This document shows positions 35,301 to 45,464 of a DNA stretch of 64,000 nt, piece after piece; the first letter of the stretch is position 1, and each line of letters opens with the position of its first letter. Source of the stretch: Berberis thunbergii (taxonomy: Eukaryota; Streptophyta; Magnoliopsida; Ranunculales; Berberidaceae). Made by a program: the position numbers and the translations under genes. A model generated the notes under the pieces. It did not search any database. It had not been told where the DNA came from and saw only the letters and a list, made by a program, of their open reading frames with translations. The DNA lies in NCBI GenBank assembly GCA_003290165.1, contig QNQO01000529.1:186001-250000 (forward strand), read 5' to 3'.

Positions 35301-38300
35301 AAAAAAAATCTTTAAAAAATGTTAAGACCGCCTCAGTGAAGTGAAGCGTCCGCCTCGCCTATCGCCTCACGCCTCAGGTGTTGTCAGGCCTGTCCACCTC
35401 GCCTTCACCTCAACGCCTTAACTACAATGCGTTGGAGTGCCCCACCATTCTCTTGGGACCTACTAGAAAGCATGGTAAAATAACAATTTTTCGAATATTG
35501 AACTTGCCCCACCCCACTACAATGTGGCTCTGCCCCTGCTGAGGCCCTAATCCAGTTTTCAAGTTATGAAATGTACCTTGGTGCAGCTGAGCTATTTGGC
35601 CAATCTTAAGTAGAAAATGGTGATTGAATCCCCTCTCCCCATCCTTCCAAATCGACCTATCAGCTTCATTTCCAAAATAAAAACTTCCACTTTCCAAAGT
35701 AAACACTTCCAAGTTCTAAGCACCCAGAAATAGTAGCAAACTCATCCATCTCACACCAACTGGAAGAGTATTGTATGTAGATGAAATTCCAACTGCAATA
35801 AGCCATTAACCTGCCTGCTAAACTCAACCACCTTGCCATGCTTCCTATCACATAGAGCAAAATTTCTTAAGGTCAGCAGGGCCTATCGACCTCTACCATG
35901 GCGTTTTGGGGGTTGTAGCTGGGGCTGATGGCAGTTGGAGCAAGTTAGTGGGAGCGGATATGAGAGATGACAGCAAGTGGGTTTGGTTGAGGTGCAATGA
36001 CTCGAAGTTTGTTTTCGTTGTATGCATCTCCAATTCAGTCGAATGAAATATATTCTCCAACAGCCTGAAATCTCCAATTCTCGTTGTTTTGAGCATATTT
36101 GAATTCCCCTTAGTCGAGGGAGCGGTTTGGTTTGTCCTCTCGGCCATCGATTTTGAGCGCTATATGATATTCTGGTGTATGTGAATCACCACATTGAATA
36201 GTTTAGATGATTTATAAATAATAGGGACAGAAACTTAAAATGGAATAGAAAGATGTTGAATTGATAATTCCTTGTCATTACCCTCAGTTACGAGGAAATA
36301 GTTTACAGACTTCACTTTAGAAAGATGTCAATGAATAACATAATTAATAAATTAAACGGTTTTAATTATCATGCATCGTGCAGGTTTTTGTATTTATTTC
36401 AGTGTTAAGTCCTAACAGGACACTAACACATAACTTACCATTTTCGACATGCGTTTCACAGGTTTGTTTTTCAATATTGTAGATATATATATATATATAT
36501 ATGCTTTATTCTAGTATTTATTCAATATAGGACCACATTTTTTTTGCTATTGAATAATTAATCAATTTAACAATAAAAATACAACCATTGTGTCCATGCA
36601 ATTCTGTGGTAGACCTAATTCATTGTTACCATGAATTAGTCATGTAACTTTCCTTTCGCTGTATAGATAGTGACTGGACATGTTCGTACATGGTATCTCC
36701 TTAACTGACTACTCTGTCCATAATGATTATTCCTTTCTAGAGCTTGCAAATTGTCCTAATATGGATCTTATTGTCGTTTGACTAGTTATGGAATTGCTGC
36801 CATTGCCCCATTCTCTCATCGTCTTGCTTTTGACAACTTGCCTATGGAAATTCAACGTCTGCGGTGTAAAGTCAATTTTCAAGCATTAGCTTTTGTTCCC
36901 CATATTAAAGCATTGGGAGATTCGATTGTCAATCGCCTTCGATCTCCATCCAAGAGTGCAGTTGTAGGTAAGGAGTACCTGCAGGAGACAACAGATAACA
37001 AACAGGGAACTGGGAAGTTTGTTGTGTTACACCTTCGATTTGATAAGGTATGTTTCCTTAAATGAACATTTAGGTGCATTTTTATTTTTATTTTATTTAA
37101 AAAAAATTTGGAAAAAAAAAAACAATATAATGTTATAGTGTAGAAAAAGAGGAAGAAAGAAACAATGGTTATTATAAACTTCCCAGTTGCAAACTAAAAC
37201 TTCTTTCTGTAAAGTATAAACATCCTCTCAGGTGATAGGAAAGTCATGGATTGTCATTATCTAGATCCCAGGGATTTTTTTTACAATGTCTGAGATACTT
37301 ATCTATGAAAATCCAAAAATAAAGGAAAATAAATAAATACATAAAATGGTGTTGTTTAGCATGTGGCATACTGGTTATGTGCCAATAAGTGGGTTGAGCT
37401 GTCAGATTACATACTTCCACACTAGTCCCTCTCTTAACTGTAATATTTAGAACGATAGCTTGGTTTATTCGACATTCTAGTTAATTTTTGAATGGGTTCT
37501 ATCTTCACATATGTTTTTTTAATTCCAAGGATATAGCATTTATAGATGATGAGGATCTACATTTTCTCTCATCTTTAGTATAATCTATACGCAGGATATG
37601 GCTGCTCATTCAGCCTGTGATTTTGGTGGCGGTAAAGCTGAAAAACTGGCTTTGGCCAAGTACCAACAAGTGCTCTGGCAGGGAAGGGTTTTGAATTCTC
37701 AATTCACTGATGAGGAATTGAGATATCAGGGCCGTTGTCCATTGACCCCAGAGGAGATTGGGTTATTGCTTGCAGCATTGGGTTTTGACAACAATACACG
37801 TCTTTATCTTGCCTCCCATAAGGTTTGTAATCGTCTTTGTGATGCAATGGGGAGCATTTCAATGGTCCTGTAGATCTCGTAACCGTGAATTCTCATGTTT
37901 CTAGGTCTATGGTGGGGAAGCAAGGATAAAAACTTTGTGCAATTGCTTTCCCATGATGGAGGATAAAAAAAGCCTCACCTCTAAAGTAGAAAGGGAGAAT
38001 ATCATGGGAAAAGCGTCTTTACTAGCTGCAGTTGATTACTATGTTAGCATGAACAGTGATATCTTCATATCAGCTTCCCCTGGCAATATGCACAATGCAT
38101 TGGTAAAAGAACTGAATTAATTAAAGTGCTACATTAATAGAGAAACTAGTTATGTGCATAGCTAAATACTACTATGTGGGGAGCTTTCCCTTTAATGTCA
38201 GCAGGAACATACCCTTACCAGATCTTTATTTTGTACAATCAGGTGGGACACCGAACCTTCGAGAACTTGAAGACAATACGACCAAACATGGCTTTGTTGG

Positions 38301-38458
38301 GTCAGCTCTTCTTGAACAAGAGCATTGGGTGGTCAGAATTCCAGAAGGCAGTTGTAGATGGACATAAAAACAGACAAGGGCGTGTCAGGATAAGGAAGGA
38401 GAAGCAATCAATATATACGTACCCAGCTCCTGATTGCATGTGCCCTGTGCGCTCATAG
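26380..38458 (+). CDS. Plant O-fucosyltransferase family protein (GT106-type), ten coding exons
   Basis: It probably transfers fucose or a related sugar from a nucleotide sugar in the Golgi; the plant family is large and most substrates are unknown. Exons: 26380-~26625, 29849-29911, 30019-30100, 30244-30314, 32967-33055, 33140-33343, 36786-37047, 37595-37822, 37905-38102, 38243-38458. They join in phase to about 552 aa with GT-AG borders. A membrane anchor lies near residues 18-34 (VSGLVLLLLPVF), fitting a type II Golgi protein. Family motifs are WNAPRPRHLPLL, GYIQVFLDGGLNQQRMG, ICDAVAVAKILNATLVIPHL, DIFDVDHFIDVL, FVVLHLRFDKDMAAHSACDF, YLASHKVYGGEARI, DIFISASPGNMHNALVGHR and YTYPAPDCMC near the end. 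No internal stop is seen. The exon 1 donor is uncertain (26611 or 26626). It most resembles the RHS17-like branch. Introns of 3.2, 2.7 and 3.4 kb hold transposons. Confidence 0.88.
27010..28165 (+). pseudogene. LINE (non-LTR retrotransposon) RT C-terminal relic in intron 1
   Basis: Motifs of the region behind plant LINE RTs occur in order across frames: QKEVGGLGICQILLMNKALL and SKWLWRYG (27120-27200), DGKVKFWDDVWCGDEPFKD (27370-27430), KWGWKEDRDKGFSVCSLFSK (27610-27670) and WNLVPFAVYWVRWLERNNK (27950-28005). Stops and frame changes are frequent. It has the same orientation as the host gene and is spliced out with intron 1. Confidence 0.75.
28300..28715. repeat. Dispersed repeat relic related to 62592-63396
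   Basis: The end of this block (ACTCTATAATA, AGTGGTAGTATAAAAATGTA, GGGGTCCATTATCTG) is similar to the end of the repeat at 63300-63405. Paired ATTAATCGG(C/T)GAT motifs lie near 28345 and 28410. It lies in intron 1. Confidence 0.4.
28820..29410. repeat. GTGTCGGACACG-rich dispersed repeat in intron 1
   Basis: The left edge (ATGCATGGACATGGATACGC, then GTGTCGGACACGATACG) and the right edge (CGTGTCAGACACAGATACGG, then AGTCTGTGCTTC) are imperfect inverted relatives. The right part carries several TGTCTGACAC and TGACCAAGTGT motifs. This pattern is common in dicot dispersed repeats; I do not assign a superfamily. Confidence 0.5.
30634..30782 (+). repeat. 74-bp tandem repeat, two near-identical copies
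   Basis: ATTTACTTTTACATAAATTG begins at 30634 and 30708. The copies differ at only a few bases, so this duplication is younger than its hAT-like host element. Confidence 0.85.
31475..31585 (+). repeat. Duplicated right end of the hAT-like element (copy 1; copy 2 at 32780-32889)
   Basis: AGAATTAGTAAGGAGTATAC, CTCACCTTGCCTCAAGGCAC and TTGCCGTGACTACA occur here and again at 32785-32888 in the same order. The two copies flank the 1.18-kb Helitron candidate. Confidence 0.8.
31601..32778 (-). mobile_element. Helitron-like candidate, non-autonomous
   Basis: Read on the minus strand, the segment starts TCTATCTTAC after an A (plus 32779) and ends GGTAATACGCTAG before a T (plus 31600). That matches the Helitron rule of 5' TC, 3' CTAG and insertion between A and T without duplication. 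The hairpin expected before the 3' end is weak (GTGTCGTAGGCAC). No Rep/helicase frame is present. It fills the space between two copies of the hAT-like right end. Confidence 0.45.
32364..32535 (+). repeat. TGCTTTGCTCAGATGGA minisatellite
   Basis: The phrase TTGCTTTGCTCAGATGGAAG and close variants occur five to six times, with AGATGAAGAAAAAAA spacers, in units of about 25-75 bp. The 81-codon open frame over it is a by-product. Confidence 0.75.
34066..35539. mobile_element. Small TIR element (hAT-like) in intron 6, carrying a nested element
   Basis: Ends AGATGCGGAGCCAGA and TGTGGCTCTGCCCCTGC are imperfect inverted repeats, backed by TGGGTTGGGGAA and GCCCCACCCCAC. Flanks TAAGGCCC (34058-34065) and TGAGGCCC (35540-35547) match at 7 of 8 positions. 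Removing the nested 878-bp element leaves about 600 bp with no coding capacity. Confidence 0.6.
34552..35429 (+). mobile_element. 878-bp hAT-like non-autonomous element, copy A
   Basis: Left end CAGTGTAGTCAAGGCG and right end CGCCTTAACTACAATG are inverted repeats. Flanks TTTTGGAG and CGTTGGAG agree at 6 of 8. Internally it is homologous along its length to the inverse of 45465-46325 (shared GACTCAGAGTCTTC-like, AACAAACAAACAAGATAAAA and GCGCCTCGCC-type motifs). No open frame is meaningful. Confidence 0.75.
35550..36165 (-). other. Unrecognised antisense open frames in intron 6
   Basis: Minus-strand frames (36147-35893, 35860-35666, 35712-35422) follow each other and contain MARWLSLAGRLMAYC and FNHHFLLKIGQIAQLHQGTF. 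They resemble parts of plant retroelement ORF1-type proteins, but I cannot name the family. They lie opposite to the host gene. Confidence 0.3.
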
Positions 38459-39129
38459 GAGAAGCCGACAACATTACTCGCCTTTCATATAGTTTTCTGC
38501 GTGTCTGTATCATGATTATTCTAGCTATAAATAAACAATGTCCCAATCTAATGTGTTCTTCTCGTCTGACTACTGGGTAAGAATTGTATTTGTACAATGT
38601 GAATTTTAGTTAGATGGTGATGAGAAGTTTTGTTTCCACGCTATTGAGCATTTAGAATGTATCCCTCCCTAATGGGGAAGGTTGTGAATCACTCGCAAGT
38701 GTAATTGGAAAAAAAGTTTTATGTTCAGTGATTGATACATATGTAATACTAGTCTACTGGGCCTTTTACTGGAGAAACTCCCTGAAAATGAGAAAAGTTT
38801 GTCGAGGAATATCCTGCCAAAGAATGTTCTTCACCCCTGTTGGAATTTGCTCATTGCAACATATTTATATTTTTTTTATTTTTAATCTAACCATTGATTC
38901 ATTCCGAAGTTGCAATGAGATTTTGAAGCTATTGTGTATTGACGGTGCATATGGGCTTGTTTCCGTTACCGAAACAAAATGAAAAAGATAGCCAAATGCA
39001 GTTCCTGATTGATGTCGAGCCCACACATTGTAGGTGGGCTGGTTTCCATTACTGAAACAAAATGAAAAAGATAGTAGCATATTGAGACACGCCATAGAGT
39101 CAGTTGCCACCAAATTTATGCCAAAGTTT
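38459..39129 (+). other. 3' UTR of the O-fucosyltransferase gene and flank
   Basis: AATAAACAATG near 38528 is a plausible poly(A) signal about 70 bp past the stop. A duplicated phrase around TACCGAAACAAAATGAAAAAG (38965-38989, 39053-39077) gives a short direct repeat. No other gene is visible. Confidence 0.45.
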
Positions 39130-40221
39130 TGTTAAGAATTATAGTAGTTATATAATTAGGAATACCTATATTATTAGGACTACCTATTTAATAGTGAATG
39201 TAGTTATTGAGGAATACCGGAATAACCTCGATTAGAATTACTTTTCAAAAGGATTCTATTTGTATCTCTATAAGAGATGAATAAATTAAATGTTTTATAT
39301 TATTTAAAAGTTATTTTGTTTGACATGGTATCATAGCAGTGATCTTGAAATTTTGCTATGGTTGTTTGTACGTACAAGTAATTCTCTGGGCACTTGGCTG
39401 CAATTTAAATTTGGTTATTGCATGAGGGATTGAGTTGATGTCTTGTTGGCTGCTCTGTGATTGAACTTGGTGGATTAAAGTATTTTTTGGGTATTGAAGT
39501 TACTCACAGGGAATTTTTTTTATATCACAAAAGAATATATTTTTGATTTATTGCGCCGGATGAAGTAGGATGAGATATCTAATTGGTACTACTACAAAAT
39601 TCACTCCTTACGATGCAACTTATGAGAAGTGGGTAATGGAGAATGTTATTGCAGAGAGTTGGCTCATCGGTGCCATATAACCGAATGTGATAAAAAGTTG
39701 GCTTATCGGTGTTAGATAATGGCATGTGATGAAAAGTTGGCTCATCGGTGCCATTGAACCGAATGTGATGAAAAGTTGGTTAATCGGTGCTATTAAACCG
39801 AATTGGCGCATAGGTGCCACAAAACTGAATGTGACAAATTTGTTTATTCATCATCCTACTTGCTCTCGGAGACTACTTCCGATCCTACATGCCTCAAAGA
39901 CTACTTCCCGCGGGTTATTCATTTTTGTGTTGTTGTTTTGTTGCTACTGAGTTGTTGTCTTGCTGGTTTACCTTTGTTGATTTCCCTGTCAAGCTAGCAT
40001 TTACGATATATATGCCCATCTTGTGGGGGAGTGTTAAGAATTGTAGTCGTTATATAATTAGGATTACCTATTTAATAGTAACTGTAGTTATTTAGGAATA
40101 ACCGAAATTAAAATTCATTTTCCTTCCCTAGTTAACATTCTATTTGTATTCCTATAAATACCTCATTGTGAAATGAATAAATTAAATGTTCTATATTATA
40201 TAAAAGTTATATTGTTTGACA
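39130..40221 (+). mobile_element. TRIM-like copia derivative with both LTRs (1,092 bp)
   Basis: LTRs 39130-39325 (196 bp) and 40032-40221 (190 bp) both start TGTTAAGAATT and end TTTGACA. The PBS TGGTATCATAGC (39326-39337) follows the first LTR at once. The polypurine tract TTGTGGGGGAG (40021-40031) precedes the second. Flanks AGTTT (39125-39129) and AGTTC (40222-40226) fit a 5-bp duplication with one change. The 706-bp interior keeps a copia RT remnant, LKYFLGIEVTH (39478-39510), and a 39-bp repeat array. It cannot encode its own enzymes. Confidence 0.88.
39657..39815 (+). repeat. 39-bp tandem repeat inside the TRIM-like element
   Basis: AGTTGGCTCATCGGTGCCAT and variants start at 39657, 39696, 39735 and 39774, exactly 39 bp apart, with a shortened fifth unit near 39801. 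The unit is 13 codons long, so the plus strand can read KSWLIGAIEPNVM-type repeats. I do not take this as a gene. Confidence 0.85.
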
Positions 40222-42030
40222 AGTTCTTGGTGTATGATCAAATCAAAGTTGTTGTCATTGTCCGCTTCAAAGCGATCCAACTAACTCTACCTATTCTTCG
40301 GCAGAGTACCATTAGTATTGGTCACCAAGAAGCCATAGGTAACTTCTAACATAATCATGTTGCATGGTACATTTGTTAAGAGTAGAATATCATTAGGGTT
40401 ACTACACATGCAGATTGTAATAACAATCCATCATTCGAAGAATATGAAATAAGTTCAAAATTGCCAGGATGATGAAGTCTAATTCAAAAGCCATGTTAAT
40501 GTTTCCTCTATGGGAAAGCAACCTATGTGTGTAACGTTTGTGTTTAGTTTTCCCAAAATTAACTTGTTCATTGCTCATTGCTATAATCTCAAATCAAATT
40601 ACTATCATTGCAAAAATCAAAACGTATTTAATGTAAGACGATAGTAAGTCATCAGATATCCATTTTCCACAGGAGCTCCAAAGGGGCAAATACTCTTTCA
40701 TCGATATATATGATAATCAAATCAGCTATATATGGTAATCAAATTATTTGACCTGATGGGGATGGATGACATTGTTCAAATTGATACCTAAAGCGATGCC
40801 CTCAAAGCGGTGGTTTAAACGTCAATGCTATAAAATGGACAAGCTCTCCTCTCCCAGGCACAGTGTAACTTAAAACAAAAGGATATCTAAAAAAATAAAC
40901 CTTTTTACATTGACGAAATTCAATTTCGATTAAACTAAAGAATATGTTTGGTTGCACAAAAAATAGACATGAAAAATTTCTGAATTCGATTCTGAGGCCT
41001 CCCCCTTAGACTTGCAGTGAAAAAACGGTCTTATAAAGAATCAATTTCATGTCAGTAATTAGACAACCAACAAATAGAAATATGCATAAAAAGGGAAATT
41101 GATTTCATTCCCCAACTAAAATGGCTAACCAAACATACCCTAATACTAGGAAAACTGAAAGTTGATCCAATGCCTGGAAAATCCTAGAATTGTTGGTTTC
41201 TCCAATGCGATCAGTTAAAGTCTAGGGAAAATATGGTCCTATAATAGTTGTGATCACTTAAAGTTACCAAATGAAGTCAGTACATCATCACCAAAAACTT
41301 GTGCTTAGCCATCATAGTTGCGTTTTTCTTTTCTTGCACCAGTGAAGTAAATAGCAGCGACAGAGATGGAGCGAGCTAAGGAAAATGTAAGAGTGAGAAG
41401 AGAGATTGTGGAGCAAATCTTCTAACCATTCAAAGTCCTGTGAAAGCTAACTCGTCTCTTCTTTCTGGTAAGACTCATAAACAGAAATTTCTTCTTCTTC
41501 TTTGTAGTTGAAGTCGAATTCGAATTCCTCCATTCAATAATTAGTGGTTTCCTAAAACCCTCAGCATATTTTTTTACTAGTCTGCTGACCCCATGAATGA
41601 TTACATGTGAAAGAATAGCGAAATCCCAAGAAACCTCTTTCTAAAATTTTCAATGTATATTTTTCTGATTTTTTTTTCTGTGGACATGTTGAATGCTTAT
41701 ATGCTAAAATGTCAGTAATTTTTTTTTACTCTACTGGGCAATATACGTTGGTTTCAAACAAAGAAAAAAATGGGGGTTTATTTTTTTTATATCTCAACTA
41801 TAAATTTCTTTTCCAAATTGTTTCTCAGTTTCAGTTAATTATTAAAAATTGAGGATTATTGAATACCCCATACTGTCTAATTACCCGTTTGCTTTTTGAT
41901 TCCTTAAGGTTAGTGTTTTGAAACAAGATGTTGTCCCTCCTAGCCATTATCTATGGTGGCTGATTGGACTGTCAAGAGTCGGAAGGCGGACGGAGTAGGT
42001 GAGGAGGCAAAGCAAATACTGGTTTGATGT
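40222..42030. other. Intergenic, no recognisable gene
   Basis: Only short frames are present. The last 500 bp (41500-42030) may hold the promoter and leader of the PPR gene, but I see no certain signal. Confidence 0.35.
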
Positions 42031-44661
42031 GTGGTGGGTGAATTTTTGATGATGGTTTTCACAACAATGGTTATTACAATAAATGGGCAAATGGGCGTGT
42101 CACCCTCATCAGCTGGCTTTGAAAGAAGTGGGGGTTTCTCCCCTAATTTCTGCAAAATTCATTGTTACTTCTTGTCAATTCCCCCAAAACCACTCTTTTC
42201 TAGCAGTGTTGCTTTAATTAGCAGAAAAAAGGTGAATCCCTGTCGTGTTGCTAGAGTAGCCTCCAATCAAGATGAAAGAGTGTTGACTGATGTTGATAGT
42301 GGGAAGATTCTAGAGAAGCAGTTGGAATTCCAACCGACCTTCGATGAGTATTTGAAAGCTATGGAGTTTGTTAGGAATAGAGGTATGGCGCAGAAGAAAT
42401 CTATTAAAGATGCAGCCAATGATTCTGATGGATCCAATTCAGGTTCGGAAAGAGGAAATAATTTATTAGATTATATAGAAAGTAGTAGAGTTTTGAAGCA
42501 TAATATGGAGAAGGTCGATGGAGGAGAACAGGGGAAACTGACCAAAATTATTCTAATGTTGTTGTTAGAAGGAGGATTGAAGATAGTAAGGACTTTCGAG
42601 GAGGAGGTGGTGGTGGAGGTTTAAATATAATATTGAGAAAGGGGATGGACGTGGACAGGGGATAAGTGAGAGAAATCATTCTAATGTTTTTGTTAGGAGG
42701 ACTGAAGATAGTAAGGATTTTTGAGGAGGTAGTGCTGGAGGTTTGAATTATAATATGGAGAAAGTGGATGGACGTGGACAGGGGGCCAATGACCGAAATC
42801 ATTCCAATGTTTTTGTTAGAAGGAGGACTGAAGATGGTAAGGATTTTCAAGGAGAAGGTGGTGGTTTGGGCAAGAAGAGGAATTCCATAGGAATGCAAAA
42901 GAAAGAGCAAGAATCAAAGGGGTTGCAAACAGCTCCTCCTCGAGTTAATAGTTCAGAACTTGGAACTAAATTCATTGCCAGTAACAAGAAGCTGCCGGAT
43001 ATGACGAAAACTTCTAGATCTGATTTTGAACGGAAGTCAAGTGAGAAGACTTTCAAATTTGGAAAGGGATTCTCCATAAGGAACATAGAAGCAAAACTAG
43101 ATGAGGTCGATAAAGGTAGAGGTAGACAAAACTCCGGTAAGTTTATTAGAAATAAAGTTGAAACTAGTAGCAGACTGGGGAGGGAGCGGTCTTATCAAAG
43201 CCATAGTAATCCCAGGACCAATGGTGATGTCTGTGAGGCAGAGTTAGTTGGTCCTTCTAGCAAACTGAGACGCTCAAGATTGGAGGGAGAATAAATTTAC
43301 AGCAAGGAAAATGCAAATAAAATTTCATTAACTAGTGCAAAACTCACTAGAGGCAGTAAGTTCTTCAAAGAGAAAGTTGAGCAAAATGATTTGGACATGG
43401 AAAGAGCTGCATTCAAGTCTTTTGAAGTATTCACTGATGTTAAGGGTGAGCCAAGAGTATCACGGGTGGAAATGGAACAGAGGATCGAGAAGTTGGCCAG
43501 ATGGTAAGTGCAACATGCAATACATATCTCAAGTGTTCCATTTATGAAACAACTGAGACTAGTTAGAGTATATCTGTTTATTAATTGATGTTTCTTAACT
43601 TTTTATTCCATAGCCTTCACCCAACAAGCTCCTACAAAGTAGAGGAAAGTGTTGATCTTGTTCCTCTTCCACCCCGAAACCACCTTTCAAACCTCCAATT
43701 ATGCTGCCGCTATGCGACCTCAATTCATGTATGTTGACCTACAAGCCAACTTGATAAGAATTCAACAAAGGTGTCTGTACCAAGCTGCTCTCATGTTGAA
43801 CGTGAATTGCGTGAGTTAATATAACGATTTTCATAAAGAATTTGATGCTTATGAGGAATAATGTGATGAACCACTTGTTTGTGCTATTCAGAACTTTCTC
43901 CGTGGACAACATGTTTATATACCATTTTTCGTTTAATTCTCATAACTGTTTAGAAACTGAGCTTTCAGTAGTGCTCCCAAAGTACTGCACAACGCTTAAG
44001 CAGGCGACCTGGGCACCGGGGACCCTCTCCTCACCTAGCCTCACCTGGTGCCTCAGAACATAGGTCTTGGTTAAGGCATTGGGTGGAATTTAGATGAGAT
44101 GTGATGCTTTGAAGAAAGAATGGAGCCTATGGGGAGCCACGGCGAATCCTTAGTAGCATAACGGATATGACTCCCATTTCCTAATCTGTGTTTTCCTAGT
44201 GCATGAGCAGCCAATGATAATTTTATTCCCAAAAAAGAAACAAATACCATATACCTTTGATCTCTTTCTAAGCCTCTTGTAATAAACATTCAAGTGTAAT
44301 AGTGTTATTCCATTCTCAGGAGGCGAAAATCCCATTTACTGATTTCTGGTGTACCATTGTCCTAATTCTTTCTAGTCTCTTGTGTTATTACTGCTATTCA
44401 GGGAAAGTAGCATTATCATGCTAGATTAATCAAGTTCAACTGGATTAACATATTTCTGTTTTGTTTAAGGTTGAATGGTACTGACATTGATATGCCACAG
44501 TGGATGTTCTCTAAGATAATGCATAGTGCAAAAATTAGATTCTCTGATCATTCTATTTTGAGGGTTATCCAAATATTTGGTAAACTTGGTAACTGGAAAC
44601 GAGTGCTACAGGTCATCGAGTGGTTTCAGTCACGTGAGCACTTCAAGTCCTACAGGAGCAG
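42031..44661 (+). pseudogene. 5' part of a chloroplast PPR gene resembling At1g30610 (EMB2279), damaged
   Basis: Exon 1 (42031-43503) begins with a Ser/Arg-rich stretch fitting a chloroplast transit peptide, then FQPTFDEYLKAMEFVRNRG (42331-42390). It ends EPRVSRVEMEQRIEKLARW before GTAAGT. Exon 2 (44470-44661) reads LNGTDIDMPQWMFSKIMHSA, then KIRFSDHSILRVIQIFGKLG and NWKRVLQVIEWFQSREHFK. These blocks match the pre-PPR and first PPR region of EMB2279-like proteins as I remember them. Exon 1 is broken: the frame shifts at about 42626 and a TGA lies at about 42722, both inside a tandem repeat. A stop after the GE at 43294 needs another shift to reach the end of the exon. The remaining PPR exons are not in the window. 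Start codon choice is uncertain (42031, 42049 or 42070). Confidence 0.65.
42501..42870 (+). repeat. 123-127 bp tandem repeat in PPR exon 1
   Basis: TAATATGGAGAA or a variant starts at 42501, 42628 and 42751. Each unit continues with GTCGATGGA-like, ATCATTCTAATGTTNTTGTTAG, GGACTGAAGATAGTAAGGA and a GGAGGTGG tail. The 127-bp spacing is not a multiple of three and moves the reading frame; the 123-bp spacing keeps it. Confidence 0.85.
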
Positions 44662-44809
44662 GTAAATCTTACTTCTTTTTTAAATATATAATCTCGATGA
44701 GTTACTACATTCTTTACTGACACACACACCAAAAGCAAAAAAAAATGAGGGAACTGATGCCTTCTCATCCTGTTGGTATTAAAAGACACACAATGACAGT
44801 TGTGAATGA
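44662..44809. other. Start of PPR intron 2
   Basis: A GTAAATC donor follows exon 2 at 44662. No acceptor with following PPR coding sequence was found up to 64000, so the intron either runs out of the window or the gene is truncated. Confidence 0.4.
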
Positions 44810-44816
44810 TGACACA

Positions 44817-45036
44817 AATATGTACATGGAAAAATTCTAATTGTCGAGGGATTGAGCGAGGAAATGAGCGAGGGAAATGAGGTGGCGAGGTGTAAGCCAC
44901 TCATTTTTCTCGAAATGCGTGTGTTGACTTTTTTCACATGCATCTCGAGGAAAATGAGTGGCTTACACCTCGCCACCTCATTTCCCTCGCTCATTTCCTC
45001 CCTCAATCCCTCGACATTTAGAATCGCTCATGTACA
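44817..45036. mobile_element. Near-perfect ~100-bp hairpin, MITE-like
   Basis: The left arm (about 44821-44919) and right arm (44938-45036) are almost exact reverse complements around GAGGTGGCGAGGTGTAAGCC and share GAGGGATTGAG and TGTACATG near the tips. The loop is about 18 bp. TGACACA occurs on both sides (44810-44816, 45037-45043) as a candidate 7-bp duplication. Similar open frames on opposite strands are only the two arms. The high arm identity suggests it is young. Confidence 0.75.
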
Positions 45037-45464
45037 TGACACATGGTTGGAACAGGTGACAAACTCTTGTTGACAGCTTAATTGACAAAAGATCCAAACC
45101 GTAAGAACATGATTCTATTCCAATGGATGTCAAGTTTGTTGTTGATTTTAAGTTGATGTAATCTCTGGAGAGAATCCTAGTTTTCCCTCAAGGAACTGTC
45201 TTTCCTATTCTCTCTCCTTTTCTTTCTCAAACCATCAAGTTCACTATTAAATAAGGTAGTACCATGGCAAAACGATTTATTTTATTTTATTTTTGTATGA
45301 ATCTGTTTTGTGATATTAACATAATAAACTACCAATTGCCATTTGAATTAAGCATTGAGGCTAGTTTGTACGTCATGCACAATGTTCTTATGTGTTTAAC
45401 ACCTTTGAGATTAAGATTCTGCCAAATGGAGCAAGAATGGGGACTTTGCTCTAAATATTTTCAC

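Noticed and set aside
38174..38242. Extending the last O-fucosyltransferase exon upstream through MSAGTYPYQIFILYNQ
   Set aside because: The family sequence joins MHNAL directly to VGHRTF, which uses the acceptor at 38241-38242. The upstream residues are intronic.
39620..39820. Repetitive ORFs over the 39-bp repeat; CRISPR-like look
   Set aside because: Repeats are directly adjacent without spacers and lie inside a retroelement. The ORFs follow from the multiple-of-three unit.
44779..45073. Two similar ORFs on opposite strands (MREEMSEGNEV / MSEEMSEGNEV)
   Set aside because: They are the two arms of one perfect hairpin, not genes.
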